The notes: generated by a model from the sequence alone, not told the origin. Counted from the stretch's first letter, positions 16,448-26,396 are shown. The stretch: DNA of 64,000 nucleotides from Sphingomonas chungangi (GCF_013778325.1 NZ_JACEIB010000026.1:369565-433564), one strand, 5' to 3'. A program made the numbers and translations.

Positions 16448-18658
16448 TCAGGTGAGTGTCGGCAATCTGCCGAGATGCTTGTCGAGCGTGATCGGATAGT
16501 CGCGCACCCGCACGCCGGTCGCGTTGTAGACCGCGTTGGCGACGGCCGCGCCCACTCCGCACAGCCCGAGCTCGCCGACGCCCTTGGCCTTCATCGGGGA
16601 GGAGATCGGATCCTCCTCGTCTAGGAAGATCACCTCCTGATGTGGGATGTCGGCATGCACCGGCACCTCGTAGCCGGCGAGATCGTGGTTCACGAAGAAG
16701 CCGAAGCGGGTGTCGACGGCCAGCTCTTCCATCAGCGCCGCGCCGACGCCCATCGTCATCGCGCCGATCACTTGGCTCCGCGCGGCCTTCGGATTGAGGA
16801 TACGCCCTGCCGCGCAGACCGCCAGCATGCGGCGGATACGGATCTCGCCGGTCGCCGCGTCGACGGCCGCTTCCACGAAATGGCCGGCGAAGGTGGATTG
16901 CTGATACGTCTTGTCGAGATCGCCATATTCGATGCCGTCTTCCGCGACGAGTTCACCGCTCCTGGCGGCGTCGCCCAAAGCGATGCTGCGGTTACCCGAG
17001 CGGACCTGGCCATCGGCGAAATCGACATCGGCCGCATTCAGGCCGAGCGCCTGCGCGACCTTGTCGCGCAACGTCATGCAGGCGGCGTAGACACCCGCGG
17101 TCGAATTGTTGGCGCCCCACTGGCCGCCGGAACCGGCCGAGGCCGGGAAGGAGGAATCGCCCAGCTTCACGATCACGCTGTCGAGCGGCAAGCCCATCGT
17201 CTCGGCGGCGGTTTGCGCGATGATCGTGTAGGTGCCGGTGCCGATGTCGGTCATGTCGGTTTCCACCGTCACGATCCCATGGCTGTCCAGCCGCACACGC
17301 GCGGCCGATTTCATCAGCAGGTTGTTGCGGATGCCGGCGGCGACACCCATGCCGATCAGCCACCGCCCGTCGCGCACGCTACCGGGTTTCGCCACGCGCT
17401 TGTCCCAGCCGAAACGCTCGGCGCCGAGACGCAGGCATTCGACGAGCTGGCGCTGGGAGAATTCCCGGCTCGGCTGCTCGGGATCGACCTGCGTATCGTT
17501 GAGGATGCGGAACCGGACCGGGTCCATGCCCAGTTTCTCCGCCATCTCGTCGATGGCGATCTCCAGCGCCATCAGGCCGGGCGCCTCGCCCGGCGCGCGC
17601 ATCGCATTGCCTTCCGGCAGATCGAGCACGGCGAGCCGCGTCGCGGTCATCCGGTTCGGCCCGGCATAGAGCAGGCGCGTCTGGTTGACCGCCGTCTCCG
17701 GCCCGCCGCCCGGCAGATCGCCGGACCACCCTTCGTGGCCGATCGCGGTGATCCGGCCATCCTGGCCGGCGCCGATACGGATGCGCTGAATCGTCGCCGG
17801 GCGATGCGTGGTGTTGTTGAACATCAGCGGCCGCTGCAGCGTCACCTTGACCGGCCGTCCCGCCGCCTTCGCGCCGAGCGCCGCCATGATCGCGTCGGCG
17901 CGGACGAACAGCTTCCCGCCGAAGCCGCCGCCGATATAGGGCGAGATGAGGCGGACTTTCTCCGCCGGGATGCCGAGCGTCGCCGCGACATCGCCCTTGC
18001 TCCAGTTGATCATCTGGTTGGAGGTGTAGATCGTCAGTTGGTCGCCATTCCAGCTTGCGATCGAGGCATGGGGCTCCATCATCGCGTGCGAGTGGACCGG
18101 CGTGGTGTAGGTCGCGTCGAGGCTGACCGGCGCCTGGGCGAAGGCGCCGGCGAAATCTCCCACGGCGGTGTCGGGCTTGCCGCCGATGCCGCCGGCCTTG
18201 GGAGGCTGGGCGCTGCTCTTGGCTGCCGCCAGATCGAAGTTGCCCCTGGTCCGGGCGTAATGGACATGGACCAACGCGGCGGCTGCGCGCGCCTGCTCGA
18301 ATGTCCCCGCCACAACGAGTGCGATCGCCTGATGGTAGTGATCGACTTCCGGCCCGCCGAGCAGCTTGGCGGTGTTGAACTTGCCCTTGCCGAGCTTGCC
18401 GGCATTCGCCGCCGTCACGATCGCGATCACGCCCGGCGCGGCGCGCGCGGCGGCGAGGTCCATTGAGACGATCCGTCCCTTCGCGATCCCCGCGCCGACG
18501 ATATAGCCGTAGGCGGGATCGGCCACCGCGTCATGGCGCTCATAGGCATAAGGCGCGGTGCCCGTCGTCTTGAGCGGGCCCTCGATCCGGTCCGTCGCCT
18601 TGCCCACGACCTTAAGCCTGTCGATCGGATTGGTCGTCGCGGGGGTGTCGAATTTCAT
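16448..18658 (-). CDS. Periplasmic-type aldehyde oxidoreductase molybdenum subunit (PaoC-like), first set
   Basis: A 736-residue molybdopterin subunit that resembles PaoC from its start (NPIDRLKVVGKATDRIEGPLK). It has YIGGGFGGK for cofactor binding and the C-terminal KGVGELGLCGVGAAVANAVYNATG segment with the catalytic Glu. It lacks its own signal sequence; PaoC-type subunits fold in the cytoplasm and are exported with the Tat-tagged Fe-S subunit. Only 3 bp separate it from the FAD-subunit gene. The likely role is oxidation of aromatic or aliphatic aldehydes, as detoxification. Confidence 0.92.
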   Translation of the reverse strand: MKFDTPATTNPIDRLKVVGKATDRIEGPLKTTGTAPYAYERHDAVADPAYGYIVGAGIAKGRIVSMDLAAARAAPGVIAIVTAANAGKLGKGKFNTAKLLGGPEVDHYHQAIALVVAGTFEQARAAAALVHVHYARTRGNFDLAAAKSSAQPPKAGGIGGKPDTAVGDFAGAFAQAPVSLDATYTTPVHSHAMMEPHASIASWNGDQLTIYTSNQMINWSKGDVAATLGIPAEKVRLISPYIGGGFGGKLFVRADAIMAALGAKAAGRPVKVTLQRPLMFNNTTHRPATIQRIRIGAGQDGRITAIGHEGWSGDLPGGGPETAVNQTRLLYAGPNRMTATRLAVLDLPEGNAMRAPGEAPGLMALEIAIDEMAEKLGMDPVRFRILNDTQVDPEQPSREFSQRQLVECLRLGAERFGWDKRVAKPGSVRDGRWLIGMGVAAGIRNNLLMKSAARVRLDSHGIVTVETDMTDIGTGTYTIIAQTAAETMGLPLDSVIVKLGDSSFPASAGSGGQWGANNSTAGVYAACMTLRDKVAQALGLNAADVDFADGQVRSGNRSIALGDAARSGELVAEDGIEYGDLDKTYQQSTFAGHFVEAAVDAATGEIRIRRMLAVCAAGRILNPKAARSQVIGAMTMGVGAALMEELAVDTRFGFFVNHDLAGYEVPVHADIPHQEVIFLDEEDPISSPMKAKGVGELGLCGVGAAVANAVYNATGVRVRDYPITLDKHLGRLPTLT

Positions 18659-18661
18659 GGC

Positions 18662-19612
18662 TCAGGCCCTCGCTTGCGCCATCACCGCGCCGAGCGTGCG
18701 CTCGACGAGGGTGAGCTTGAAACCATTCTCCTGCGTTGGCCGGGCGCCGGCCAGTAGCCCGTCTGCGACCGCCCTGGCGCCGCCCGGCATCGCCGCCTCG
18801 GCAGCCTCGACGCGCCAGGGCTTCGGCGCGATGCCGCCCACCGCGACCCGACCGCTGCCATCCTTTTGGATGATCGCGCCGATCGAAACGAGCGCGAAGG
18901 CGTAGGAGGCCCGATCGCGGACCTTGTGGTAGATATGCGTGCCGCCGATCGGCTTCGGCAGCGTCACGGCCGTGATCAGTTCGCCGTCGTCCAGCGCTGT
19001 CTCGATCTGCGGCGTGGTGCCGGGCAGCCTGTGCAGGTCCGCGATGGGGACGCTTCTGGCCGTGCCATCCGGCTTCACCGTTTCCACTGTCGCGTCCAGC
19101 GCGCGCATGGCGATGGCCATGTCGCTGGGGTGGGTAGCGATGCACTCCTCACTCACGCCGATCACGCCCAGCGGCCGGCTGAAACCGCCGATCGCCGCGC
19201 AGCCGCTTCCGGGCTTGCGTTTGTTGCAGGGCTGGTTTGTGTCGTAGAAATAGGGGCAGCGGGTCCGCTGGAGCAGGTTGCCGGCGGTGGTCGCCTTGTT
19301 GCGCAGCTGACCAGACGCGCCTGCCACCAGCGCACGGCTGAGCAATGCGTAATCGCGCCGCACCCGCATGTCGGCGGCGAGATCGGTGTTGCGGACCAGC
19401 GCGCCGATGCGCAGGCCGCCATCGGCCGTCGGCTCGATCCGGTCGAAGCCGAGGCCGTTGACGTCGATCAGATGCGCCGGGGTCTCGACCTCGATCTTCA
19501 TCAGGTCGAGCAGGTTGGTGCCCCCCGCGATGAACTTCGCGCCCGGCGTCCGCGCGGCCCTGGCCGCGGCATCCTTGGCCGTCGCCGCGCGCTCGTAGGT
19601 GAATGGCCTCAT
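18662..19612 (-). CDS. Aldehyde oxidoreductase FAD subunit (PaoB-like), first set
   Basis: A 316-residue FAD subunit. The start at 19612 ([11 protein letters not shown]) overlaps the Fe-S subunit stop; the frame extends further upstream but only as antisense of that gene. Flavin-binding motifs are [14 protein letters not shown] and [12 protein letters not shown] cysteine-containing insertion ([20 protein letters not shown]) marks it as PaoB-like, with a probable extra 4Fe-4S cluster. It is clearly paralogous to the subunit at 13333-14307 but well diverged from it, so the two sets did not arise by a recent duplication. Confidence 0.92.
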   Translation of the reverse strand: MRPFTYERAATAKDAAARAARTPGAKFIAGGTNLLDLMKIEVETPAHLIDVNGLGFDRIEPTADGGLRIGALVRNTDLAADMRVRRDYALLSRALVAGASGQLRNKATTAGNLLQRTRCPYFYDTNQPCNKRKPGSGCAAIGGFSRPLGVIGVSEECIATHPSDMAIAMRALDATVETVKPDGTARSVPIADLHRLPGTTPQIETALDDGELITAVTLPKPIGGTHIYHKVRDRASYAFALVSIGAIIQKDGSGRVAVGGIAPKPWRVEAAEAAMPGGARAVADGLLAGARPTQENGFKLTLVERTLGAVMAQARA

Positions 19613-20244
19613 GCCTGCTCTCCCGCCACTTCGGCCATGGCTTCCGCGATGTTGGAATAGGCGCCGCAGCGGCAGATGTTGCCGCTCATCCGCTCGCGCA
19701 TCTCCATATTGGTCGGCCGGATCGTCGCGGTGATATCGTCGGTGACGTGGCTCGGGATGCCCGCCTCGATCTCGCCCAGCACCGCGACCGCCGAGCAGAT
19801 CTGGCCCGGCGTGCAATAACCGCACTGATAGCCGTCATGCTTGATGAAGGCGGCCTGCATCGGATGCAGCCGGTCGGGCGTGCCGAGACCCTCGATGGTG
19901 GTCACCTTGTCTCCGTCATGCATGACGGCAAGCGTCAGGCAGCTGTTGATCCGCCGGCCGTCGACGATCACGGTGCAGGCCCCGCACTGGCCGTGATCGC
20001 AGCCCTTCTTGGTGCCGGTGAGATGGAGATGCTCGCGCAGCGCGTCGAGCAGGGTCGTGCGCGTATCGAGCTGCAGGTTGTGGCGCTGGCCGTTCACCTC
20101 GAGGCTGACCGGTAGCGTCGGCGGTTCGGACGCCGCTCGGACCGGCGCGCCTTCCGCATGGGCGATCGCTGGCAGTGCGACTGTCGCCGCCCCTCCGACG
20201 AGAATGCTGCGGCGGGAAAATTCTAGGTCGGCGTGGTCGCTCAT
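19609..20244 (-). CDS. Tat-exported 2Fe-2S subunit (PaoA-like), first set
   Basis: A 211-residue protein. Residues 1-30 form a Tat signal peptide: [21 protein letters not shown] with Arg11-Arg12 and a likely cleavage after AHA. The mature part carries the two 2Fe-2S domains ([12 protein letters not shown] near residues 81-92, then CGYCTPGQ and CRCGAYSN). In E. coli PaoA the same leader drags the assembled trimer to the periplasm. It is the first gene of the eight-gene run, so the operon promoter should lie in 20245-20371. Confidence 0.93.
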   Translation of the reverse strand: MSDHADLEFSRRSILVGGAATVALPAIAHAEGAPVRAASEPPTLPVSLEVNGQRHNLQLDTRTTLLDALREHLHLTGTKKGCDHGQCGACTVIVDGRRINSCLTLAVMHDGDKVTTIEGLGTPDRLHPMQAAFIKHDGYQCGYCTPGQICSAVAVLGEIEAGIPSHVTDDITATIRPTNMEMRERMSGNICRCGAYSNIAEAMAEVAGEQA

Positions 20245-20371
20245 GGATCACCATTCGCTGCGTGGGCGCCGAACAGGATATGCGCCGGCACAGCCCCAGG
20301 CAAATGCTCATGCCGAAAGCCGAGGCTTTCGTCGTTCAATCGGCAACATCCGCGCCGGTGAGAATGACGAC

Positions 20372-20557
20372 CTAGGATCCGCCCGACACCTGTAGTTTTT
20401 CCATCGCGATCCCGATGAGGAAGCTCCGATAATGACGGATCAGGCGGACACCATCCTGAAGGGGTTGGCCATCGCGAAACACTTCCAGAGCCTCGCCGGT
20501 CACGATAACCTGGAATTCGCCCGAGGATGTCGGCAACGCAAGGTTCTGATATCTCAT
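20372..20557 (-). CDS. Small hypothetical protein (61 aa)
   Basis: A short minus-strand ORF; the ATG at 20557 gives MRYQNLALPT, while a GTG at 20617 would add 20 residues and overlap the MOSC leader. The product (EFQVIVTGEALEVFRDGQPL, then LIRHYRSFLIGIAMEKL) reads like a small soluble protein with a beta-hairpin followed by a helix. I do not recognise the family. It lies between the molybdenum enzyme operon, on the same strand, and a divergent MOSC gene. Coding potential is plausible but unproven. Confidence 0.4.
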   Translation of the reverse strand: MRYQNLALPTSSGEFQVIVTGEALEVFRDGQPLQDGVRLIRHYRSFLIGIAMEKLQVSGGS

Positions 20558-20618
20558 CAAGCCGAGGTGTCGCCCTTCCCTGGATTGGTCAAAATATCTT
20601 GCAAGAACAGGGGACACG

Positions 20619-21257
20619 ATGATCAGGCTGCATGCGGTACAGACCGGTCGGATCGCCCCCCTCGGACCCGATCAGGTGCCGAGCGGATATGTGAAGTGGC
20701 CGACCGAAGGACGCGCGCGGGTCGGCGCTTTGGGACTCGCAGGCGACGAGATCGCTGACCTGTCGGTCCACGGTGGGCCGGAAAAGGCGGTCTACGGCTA
20801 CTCGCTCAGCCATTATGCCAAATGGCAAGAGGAGTATCCGCAACATGCCGTTCGGCTGCAGCCTGGAGCGTTTGGCGAGAACCTTACGATCGATGGCCTG
20901 GCAGAAGAGGATATCTGCCTGGGAGACATCCACAGGGTCGGGACCTCCCTTCTCCAGGTCTGCCAGCCCCGTCAGCCTTGCTTCAAGTTCGCCTTGTTCT
21001 TCGAGGATAAGCGCATGCTCAAGGCCATGGTCCGTTCGGGCCGTGCAGGATGGTATTACCGCGTCCTGCAGGAGGGCGAGCTCGGGCCGGGCGACGAGGT
21101 TGTCGTTGTCGATCGCCCGCAGCCCGACTTCCCTTTTTCGCGACTGGTAGAGATCGTTTATGGCGGACGCGCTACGCGAGACGAGCTGCTTGAGCTGGCC
21201 GCCATGGATGAGATAGCTTCTTCACTGCGAGCGGCCGCCCGGGAAAGCCTGAGATAA
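20619..21257 (+). CDS. MOSC domain protein (YiiM-like)
   Basis: A 212-residue cytoplasmic protein of the MOSC superfamily, which shares its fold with the C-terminal domain of molybdenum cofactor sulfurases. Motifs include DLSVHGGPEKAVYGYS, PGAFGENLTI, GLAEEDICLGD and QVCQPRQPCFKF with the conserved cysteine. YiiM-type proteins are molybdenum enzymes that reduce N-hydroxylated compounds. Its position beside two molybdenum hydroxylase sets suggests a shared cofactor economy, but it is transcribed in the opposite direction and may be independent. Confidence 0.85.
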   Translation: MIRLHAVQTGRIAPLGPDQVPSGYVKWPTEGRARVGALGLAGDEIADLSVHGGPEKAVYGYSLSHYAKWQEEYPQHAVRLQPGAFGENLTIDGLAEEDICLGDIHRVGTSLLQVCQPRQPCFKFALFFEDKRMLKAMVRSGRAGWYYRVLQEGELGPGDEVVVVDRPQPDFPFSRLVEIVYGGRATRDELLELAAMDEIASSLRAAARESLR

Positions 21258-21424
21258 TGGCCAAAAACGCGTTTGAGAACGAACTGACCGTCAGCTTCGG
21301 GAAAATCGAGCGGGCCTCGAACGACGACGATCGGACGCTTTTCGGAAAGGCGTCCGATCAGTCGGTAGCCGACCACGGACGGTCACTCGTGCGCGACCCT
21401 TTGAACACAATTGCACCGATCCCG

Positions 21425-24400
21425 CTACATCGCACCAAATTGAGGCTCGCGAAGTTCGTTGCCGGTCCCGTAGTGCCGCTCCCCTCTCGGCTTGATCCTA
21501 TACCAGAGAGCGTAGAGCGCCGGCAGAAAGACAAGCGTCAGCACAGTGCCGCCGACCGTGCCACCGATTAATGTGAACGCCAGCGATCCCCAGAACACCG
21601 ATTGCGTGAGCGGGATGAAGGCGAGCACCGCGGCGAGCGCCGTCAGGATCACCGGCCGCGCCCGCTGGACCGTCGCCTCCACTACCGCGTGATACGGATC
21701 GAGTCCGTCCGCCTCGTTCTGGTGGATCTGCCCGATCAGGATCAGCGTGTTGCGCATGATGATCCCGGCGAGCGCGATCATCGCGAGGATGGCGTTGAAC
21801 CCGAACGGCTGATTGAAGATCAGTAGCGTGGGCACCACGCCGACCAGCGCCAGCGGTGCGGTCAGCAGCACCATCGCCATCGCCGAGATCGATCGCACCT
21901 GGAAGATGATCACCACCATCATCAGGATGATCATCAGCGGGAAGACGGCGGCGAGCGCGACATTGGCCTTGCCCGCTTCCTCCAGTGCGGCGCCGGTCTC
22001 GATCTTGTAGCCGGGCGGCAGCGCGGCGACGATCGGCTGGATGCTCTTGATGACCTGGTTGGAAATGTCCGGCGGCTGGAACTGCTCGCCGATATCGCCA
22101 CGCACCGTGATCGTCACGTAGCGATCGCGGCGGTGCATGATCGGGTCCTCCATGCGGACCACGGCGTTGCCGATCTGATCGAGCGGCACGCGCTGGCCGG
22201 CGCTTCCAGTCAGGGTGAAGGCGCCGAGCCTGGCCGGGTCGAGGCGATCGGGACCGGCGCTGCGCGCCACCACCTCGACCGATCGGATATCTTCGCGCAC
22301 CTGCGTCACCGGCACGCCGGTCAGCAGGAACTGGAGCTGCTGCGCGGCGTCCTGGGACGACAGGCCGATCGCGCGCAACCGGTCCTGATCGAGCACGAAA
22401 TGCACCGTCGGCACGCGCTCGCCCCAGTCCGTGTTCACCTGCCGCATCGACGTGTTCTTCAGCATCACCTGGCGGACCTGCCCGGCGATGGCGCGGACCT
22501 TGTCCTCGTTCGGCCCCATCACGCGGAAGGCGACGGGGAACGGCGAATAGGGACCGAAGACGAGCTGCGTCACGCGAATGCGGGCGGCGGGCACCAGCCC
22601 CTCGGCCACCGCCTCGCGGGCGCGATGCTTGAGCGCCTCGCGATCCTTCTCGCTGGGCGTCAGCACGACGATCTTGGCAAAGGACGGATCGGGCAGTTCG
22701 GGCGCGAAGGGCAAATAGAAGCGCGGCGGCCCCTGCCCGATGTAGCTGGTGACGATCTTCGATTCCGGCTGCTTGCGCAGCCACGCCTCGACCTTCTCCG
22801 TGGCGGCGCTGGTCGCCTCGATGCTGGTGCCCTCGGGCATTTGCACCTCGACCAGCACTTCGGGCCGATCCGAGATCGGGAAGAATTGCTGCTTCACGAA
22901 ACCCATGAAGAACAGCGCGACGAAGAACAGCGAGAGGACGGCCAGCGCCACCTTCTTCTTGTTGTCGACGATCCAGGACAGGCCGGACCGGAGCCGCTCG
23001 TAGCGCGGCGTGCCGTAGATCGCCGCGTGCCCGCCCTCGATCGGCTTGAAATCGGGCAGCAGCTTGACGCCCAGATACGGCGTGAAGGCGACCGCCACGA
23101 CCCACGAGGTCAACAGCGCGAAACCGACGACCCAGAAGATGTTGCCGGCATATTCGCCCGCGCTCGACTTGGCAAAACCTACCGGCATCAAGCCGATCGT
23201 CGTGACCAAAGTGCCCGCGAGCATCGGTGCCGCCGTGTGGCCCCACGCATAGGTGGCGGCGGAGACACGATCATACCCCTCCTCCATCTTCACCACGATC
23301 GTCTCGATGATGATGATCGCGTCGTCGACCAACAGGCCGAGCGAAAGGATCAGCGCGCCCAGCGTGATGCGATCGAAGTCGCGCCCCGTCGCCAACATGA
23401 TGACGAACACGCCCGCCAGCGTCAGCGGCACGGCCATCGCCACCACGATGCCCGTGCGCCAGCCGAGACTGATGAGGCTCACCGCGATCACCACCGCCAA
23501 AGCCACGAAGAACTTCAGCATGAACTCGCCATAGGCTTCCTGGATGTTCACCGCCTGATCGGTGACCTTGGTGAAGCTCATGCCGAGCGGCATTTCCGAA
23601 GAGATCGCCTTCGCCTCCTTGTCCAGATCCTTGCCGAGCTGGAGGCCGTTGTAGCGCTCCTTCATGATGACGCCGAGCTCGAGCGCGGGCTGGCCCTGGT
23701 TGCGGATCAGGAAGGTGGCGGGATCCTCGTAGCCGCGCTTCACTTCGGCGATGTCCGACAGCTTCAGCGTGTGGCCCCCCGAAACGATGGGCGTGTCCTT
23801 GATCTTCTGGAGATCGTCAAACGCACCGTCGAGGCGGACCTGCACCTGCGGCCCGCGCGTGTCGATCGATCCGGCCGCCGTCAGCATGTTCTGGCTGGCG
23901 AGCGCCGCGAACACGCCGCGCGCCGACACGCCAAGTGTGGCGAGGCGTTCGTAGGAGAATTCGACGTAGATCTTCTCGGGCCGCTCGCCGATGACGTTGA
24001 CCTTCTTGACGCCGGGAACGTGGAGCAGCCGCTGACGCAATTCCTCCGCCTGGCGGACCAGCAGGCGCTCCGGCTCGCCCTCACCCTTCAGCGCGTAGAG
24101 CGCGAAGGTGACGTCGCCATATTCGTCGTTGATGAAAGGCCCCTGCACGCCCTGCGGCAGCTTGAGCGCCTCGTCGCCGAGCTTCTTGCGCGCCTGATAG
24201 AATTCCTCGGGCACGGCGGCCGGCGGCGTCGGATCTTTCAGCGTGACGGTGGTGATCGCGACGCCAGGTCGCGTGTAGGTTTCCGTTCGGTCATACCAGG
24301 TGAGCTCCTGCATCCGCTTCTCGAGCGGCTCGGCGACCTGGTCCTGCATCTCCTGCGCGGTGGCACCCGGCCATGCGGTGACGAAGGTCATCTGCTTGAT

Positions 24401-24574
24401 GGTGAAATTGGGATCCTCGGCCCGCCCCATGTGAAGGAAGGCGTACAGCCCGGCCAGCGAGATCGCGATGATGAGGAACAGGGTGACCGAGCGCTCGCGA
24501 ACCGCCAGCGTGGAGAGGTTGAAGCCCCCATTCGAGCTCTTGGGGCTGTCGGGCCGGCTCATCTGCTCGCTCAT
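21425..24574 (-). CDS. RND efflux transporter, inner-membrane pump
   Basis: A 1049-residue proton-driven RND pump with twelve predicted helices and two large periplasmic loops. The N-terminal helix is FNLSTLAVRERSVTLFLIIAISL, helix 4 carries the Asp pair LLVDDAIIIIETIV needed for proton relay, and the C-terminal half has FQVRSISAMAMVLLTAPLAL and IALAGIIMRNTLILIG. Overall it is closest to the single-subunit drug/solvent type (HAE-1-like, YerP/VexF-like class) rather than the metal-exporting class. It overlaps the adaptor gene by four bases and works with it and the NodT-type outer membrane protein nearby. Confidence 0.93.
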   Translation of the reverse strand: MSEQMSRPDSPKSSNGGFNLSTLAVRERSVTLFLIIAISLAGLYAFLHMGRAEDPNFTIKQMTFVTAWPGATAQEMQDQVAEPLEKRMQELTWYDRTETYTRPGVAITTVTLKDPTPPAAVPEEFYQARKKLGDEALKLPQGVQGPFINDEYGDVTFALYALKGEGEPERLLVRQAEELRQRLLHVPGVKKVNVIGERPEKIYVEFSYERLATLGVSARGVFAALASQNMLTAAGSIDTRGPQVQVRLDGAFDDLQKIKDTPIVSGGHTLKLSDIAEVKRGYEDPATFLIRNQGQPALELGVIMKERYNGLQLGKDLDKEAKAISSEMPLGMSFTKVTDQAVNIQEAYGEFMLKFFVALAVVIAVSLISLGWRTGIVVAMAVPLTLAGVFVIMLATGRDFDRITLGALILSLGLLVDDAIIIIETIVVKMEEGYDRVSAATYAWGHTAAPMLAGTLVTTIGLMPVGFAKSSAGEYAGNIFWVVGFALLTSWVVAVAFTPYLGVKLLPDFKPIEGGHAAIYGTPRYERLRSGLSWIVDNKKKVALAVLSLFFVALFFMGFVKQQFFPISDRPEVLVEVQMPEGTSIEATSAATEKVEAWLRKQPESKIVTSYIGQGPPRFYLPFAPELPDPSFAKIVVLTPSEKDREALKHRAREAVAEGLVPAARIRVTQLVFGPYSPFPVAFRVMGPNEDKVRAIAGQVRQVMLKNTSMRQVNTDWGERVPTVHFVLDQDRLRAIGLSSQDAAQQLQFLLTGVPVTQVREDIRSVEVVARSAGPDRLDPARLGAFTLTGSAGQRVPLDQIGNAVVRMEDPIMHRRDRYVTITVRGDIGEQFQPPDISNQVIKSIQPIVAALPPGYKIETGAALEEAGKANVALAAVFPLMIILMMVVIIFQVRSISAMAMVLLTAPLALVGVVPTLLIFNQPFGFNAILAMIALAGIIMRNTLILIGQIHQNEADGLDPYHAVVEATVQRARPVILTALAAVLAFIPLTQSVFWGSLAFTLIGGTVGGTVLTLVFLPALYALWYRIKPRGERHYGTGNELREPQFGAM

Positions 24575-25674
24575 TGGCCCGCGACCTGATCGGAGGCGAT
24601 GCGCACAGCCTCGCCCTGGTGGAGATAGTGGGCGCCCAGCGCCACGAAGCGCTCGCCCGGACGCAGACCGTCGGTGATGATCGCGGTCTCGTCGCCAAGG
24701 CTCGCCACCCTCACCGCCCGCCAGACGACATTGAGCGGGCTTCCGCCGACCACCCAGACGCCCGGACCATGGCCGTTGTCGAAGATCGCCGCCATCGGCA
24801 CGTCCATCGCGCCCGCCGACTTCGCGTCGGGCACCGAAATCGTCACCGTCGCGCCGAGCGGTGCCTGTGCCGCTGCGCCTTCGAGGACATAGCGCGCGTC
24901 ATAGGTACGGGTCTGGAGATCCGCCGCGTCGGAGAGCTGGCGCAGGCGCGCCGTACCGCTCGCCGAGGAATTGAACACGGATGCCGACGCGGTGGATCCG
25001 ATCGCGGGACGGATTGTCTCCGGCAGGCTGATCGTCGCCTCGCGCGGCCCGGCATGGGCGAGCCGCACGACCGTCTGCCCCGCCGCCACGACCTGCCCTG
25101 GCTCGGCCAGCGTCTCGACCACTACCCCGTCGGCATCGGCGAGGAGAACCGAATATCCCGCCTGGTTCCGTGCGACACCGGCCTGTGCCTCGGCCGCATC
25201 GAGCTCAGCCCTGGCCGAGTCCGCCGCCGCCTTCATCTGATCATAGGCCGAGGCGGACACCGCCCCCGCTGAGACGAGATCGCGATAACGCTTCTCGTCG
25301 GCCGCCGTCTGCAACGCCTTCGCGCGCGCCGCCGCGACATTGCCCGCCTGCGCCACCGTGGCGAGCGCGAGATCGGTTCGGTCGATCCGCATGAGCGGCT
25401 GGCCCCTGCGGACGGTCTGGCCTGTATCGACCAGTCGCGCGACGATCTTGCCCGGAACGCGGAAACCGAGATCGCTCTGCACGCGCGCCGAGACAATACC
25501 GGTGAACGCGCGATCGGCCCGACCGGCGCTTCCGACCGTGGCGACGCGCACGAGCTGCGCGCCAACACGGGGATCGGCAGGCGGCTTCGAACAGGCCGTC
25601 AATGCGAGGGACAAGATGCCGAAGTTGACGATCGGCGCGGCGTGACGAAGGCGTGGCATGAGTCGCTCCCGCAT
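24571..25674 (-). CDS. RND efflux periplasmic adaptor lipoprotein
   Basis: A 367-residue membrane fusion protein. The N-terminus has a lipoprotein signal with lipobox LTAC (Cys28); an ATG at 25659 is an alternative start. Features of the family are VSARVQSDLGFRVPGKIVARLVDTGQTVRRGQPLMRID, an alpha-helical hairpin (about residues 105-165) and a beta-barrel domain. It bridges the pump to an outer membrane channel. It begins 74 bp downstream of the TetR stop codon, with an operator-like dyad in the gap, so it probably has its own TetR-controlled promoter. Confidence 0.92.
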   Translation of the reverse strand: MRERLMPRLRHAAPIVNFGILSLALTACSKPPADPRVGAQLVRVATVGSAGRADRAFTGIVSARVQSDLGFRVPGKIVARLVDTGQTVRRGQPLMRIDRTDLALATVAQAGNVAAARAKALQTAADEKRYRDLVSAGAVSASAYDQMKAAADSARAELDAAEAQAGVARNQAGYSVLLADADGVVVETLAEPGQVVAAGQTVVRLAHAGPREATISLPETIRPAIGSTASASVFNSSASGTARLRQLSDAADLQTRTYDARYVLEGAAAQAPLGATVTISVPDAKSAGAMDVPMAAIFDNGHGPGVWVVGGSPLNVVWRAVRVASLGDETAIITDGLRPGERFVALGAHYLHQGEAVRIASDQVAGQ

Positions 25675-25696
25675 TGGGCTTCGCTCATCTGTCCAC

Positions 25697-25722
25697 GAGT
25701 GACCGATATGTCAATACGTCAC
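25697..25722. promoter_or_regulatory. Operator-like dyad upstream of the adaptor/pump genes
   Basis: GAGTGAC (25697-25703) and GTCAC (25718-25722) form a dyad of total length 26 bp. The same two half-sites with identical spacing occur at 26405-26430. A minus-strand TTGACA, a possible -35 box, lies inside it (25709-25714). It is a probable TetR operator. Confidence 0.6.
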
Positions 25723-25747
25723 AGGTTACTTTGCTCCCGTCATCCCG

Positions 25748-26377
25748 TCAGGGTGCAAGGCTGCGGAGGACGAGGCTCGCCACCTCGTTCGCACCTTCAG
25801 GTACGGCATCCAGATTATACTGAAGCATCGCCGGATTCATAAACGGCTGAAAGACCAGCATTGTGGCTCGCACCGCTTCATCGATCGGAGTTTTCCGCTC
25901 AAACTCCCCGGAAGCACGACCCTCAAGCACGATGCTCGTGACGATCTCAGCCATCTCATCGACATAGTTTACCGAGGACGGCCAGTTTTCGGCGCAGGAA
26001 TAAGCCGCGATCTCATAAATTTTCTGATCGTTAAAGGCGATTTCGGTCGTGGAAACAGCAATAGTGTTCAAAAGGCGGCGCAGCTTCTCCGTCGCCGACT
26101 TGCTTTCCGTCAAGGCGTTCCGGACATCGGTCGTCACCGACGCTAGGCACTTGGAGCAGATCGCCTCGCCGATAGCCTGCTTCGATTCGAAGAACTTGTA
26201 GATATAGGCCTTCGAAAAACCGATTGCCTTGGCCAGATCGGCCACCGTCGTCTTGCCGTAACCATACCGGCTGAAATGCTCGTCGGCGGCAGCGATGATC
26301 TGGTCGCGGATGCTATGATCGGCGGGGCCACGCTGTCCGGCCGCCGTACTGGCTGGGAGATCACTCATCCCCACCAT
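25748..26377 (-). CDS. TetR/AcrR-family transcriptional regulator
   Basis: A 209-residue regulator. The N-terminal helix-turn-helix domain (about residues 20-70) reads RDQIIAAADEHFSRYGYGKTTVADLAKAIGFSKAYIYKFFESKQAI, which is characteristic of TetR proteins. The C-terminal ligand-binding domain is all-helical and has four cysteines, including ICSKCLAS near residue 77. It lies between the adaptor/pump genes and the divergent outer membrane gene, with matching dyads on both sides, and most likely represses the whole efflux system until an inducer binds. Confidence 0.92.
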   Translation of the reverse strand: MVGMSDLPASTAAGQRGPADHSIRDQIIAAADEHFSRYGYGKTTVADLAKAIGFSKAYIYKFFESKQAIGEAICSKCLASVTTDVRNALTESKSATEKLRRLLNTIAVSTTEIAFNDQKIYEIAAYSCAENWPSSVNYVDEMAEIVTSIVLEGRASGEFERKTPIDEAVRATMLVFQPFMNPAMLQYNLDAVPEGANEVASLVLRSLAP

Positions 26378-26396
26378 CTAGCGCAGCGACTGTCGA

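Noticed and set aside
16640-18466. 608-codon plus-strand ORF
   Set aside because: Antisense shadow of the first large subunit gene; composition is typical of shadow frames.
21257-21571. Plus-strand ORF after the MOSC gene
   Set aside because: Its second half is antisense of the RND pump and its first half resembles nothing; 21258-21424 is treated as intergenic.
22133-24589. 818-codon plus-strand ORF
   Set aside because: Antisense of the RND pump; dominated by Arg, His, Asp, Glu and Gln with no domain.
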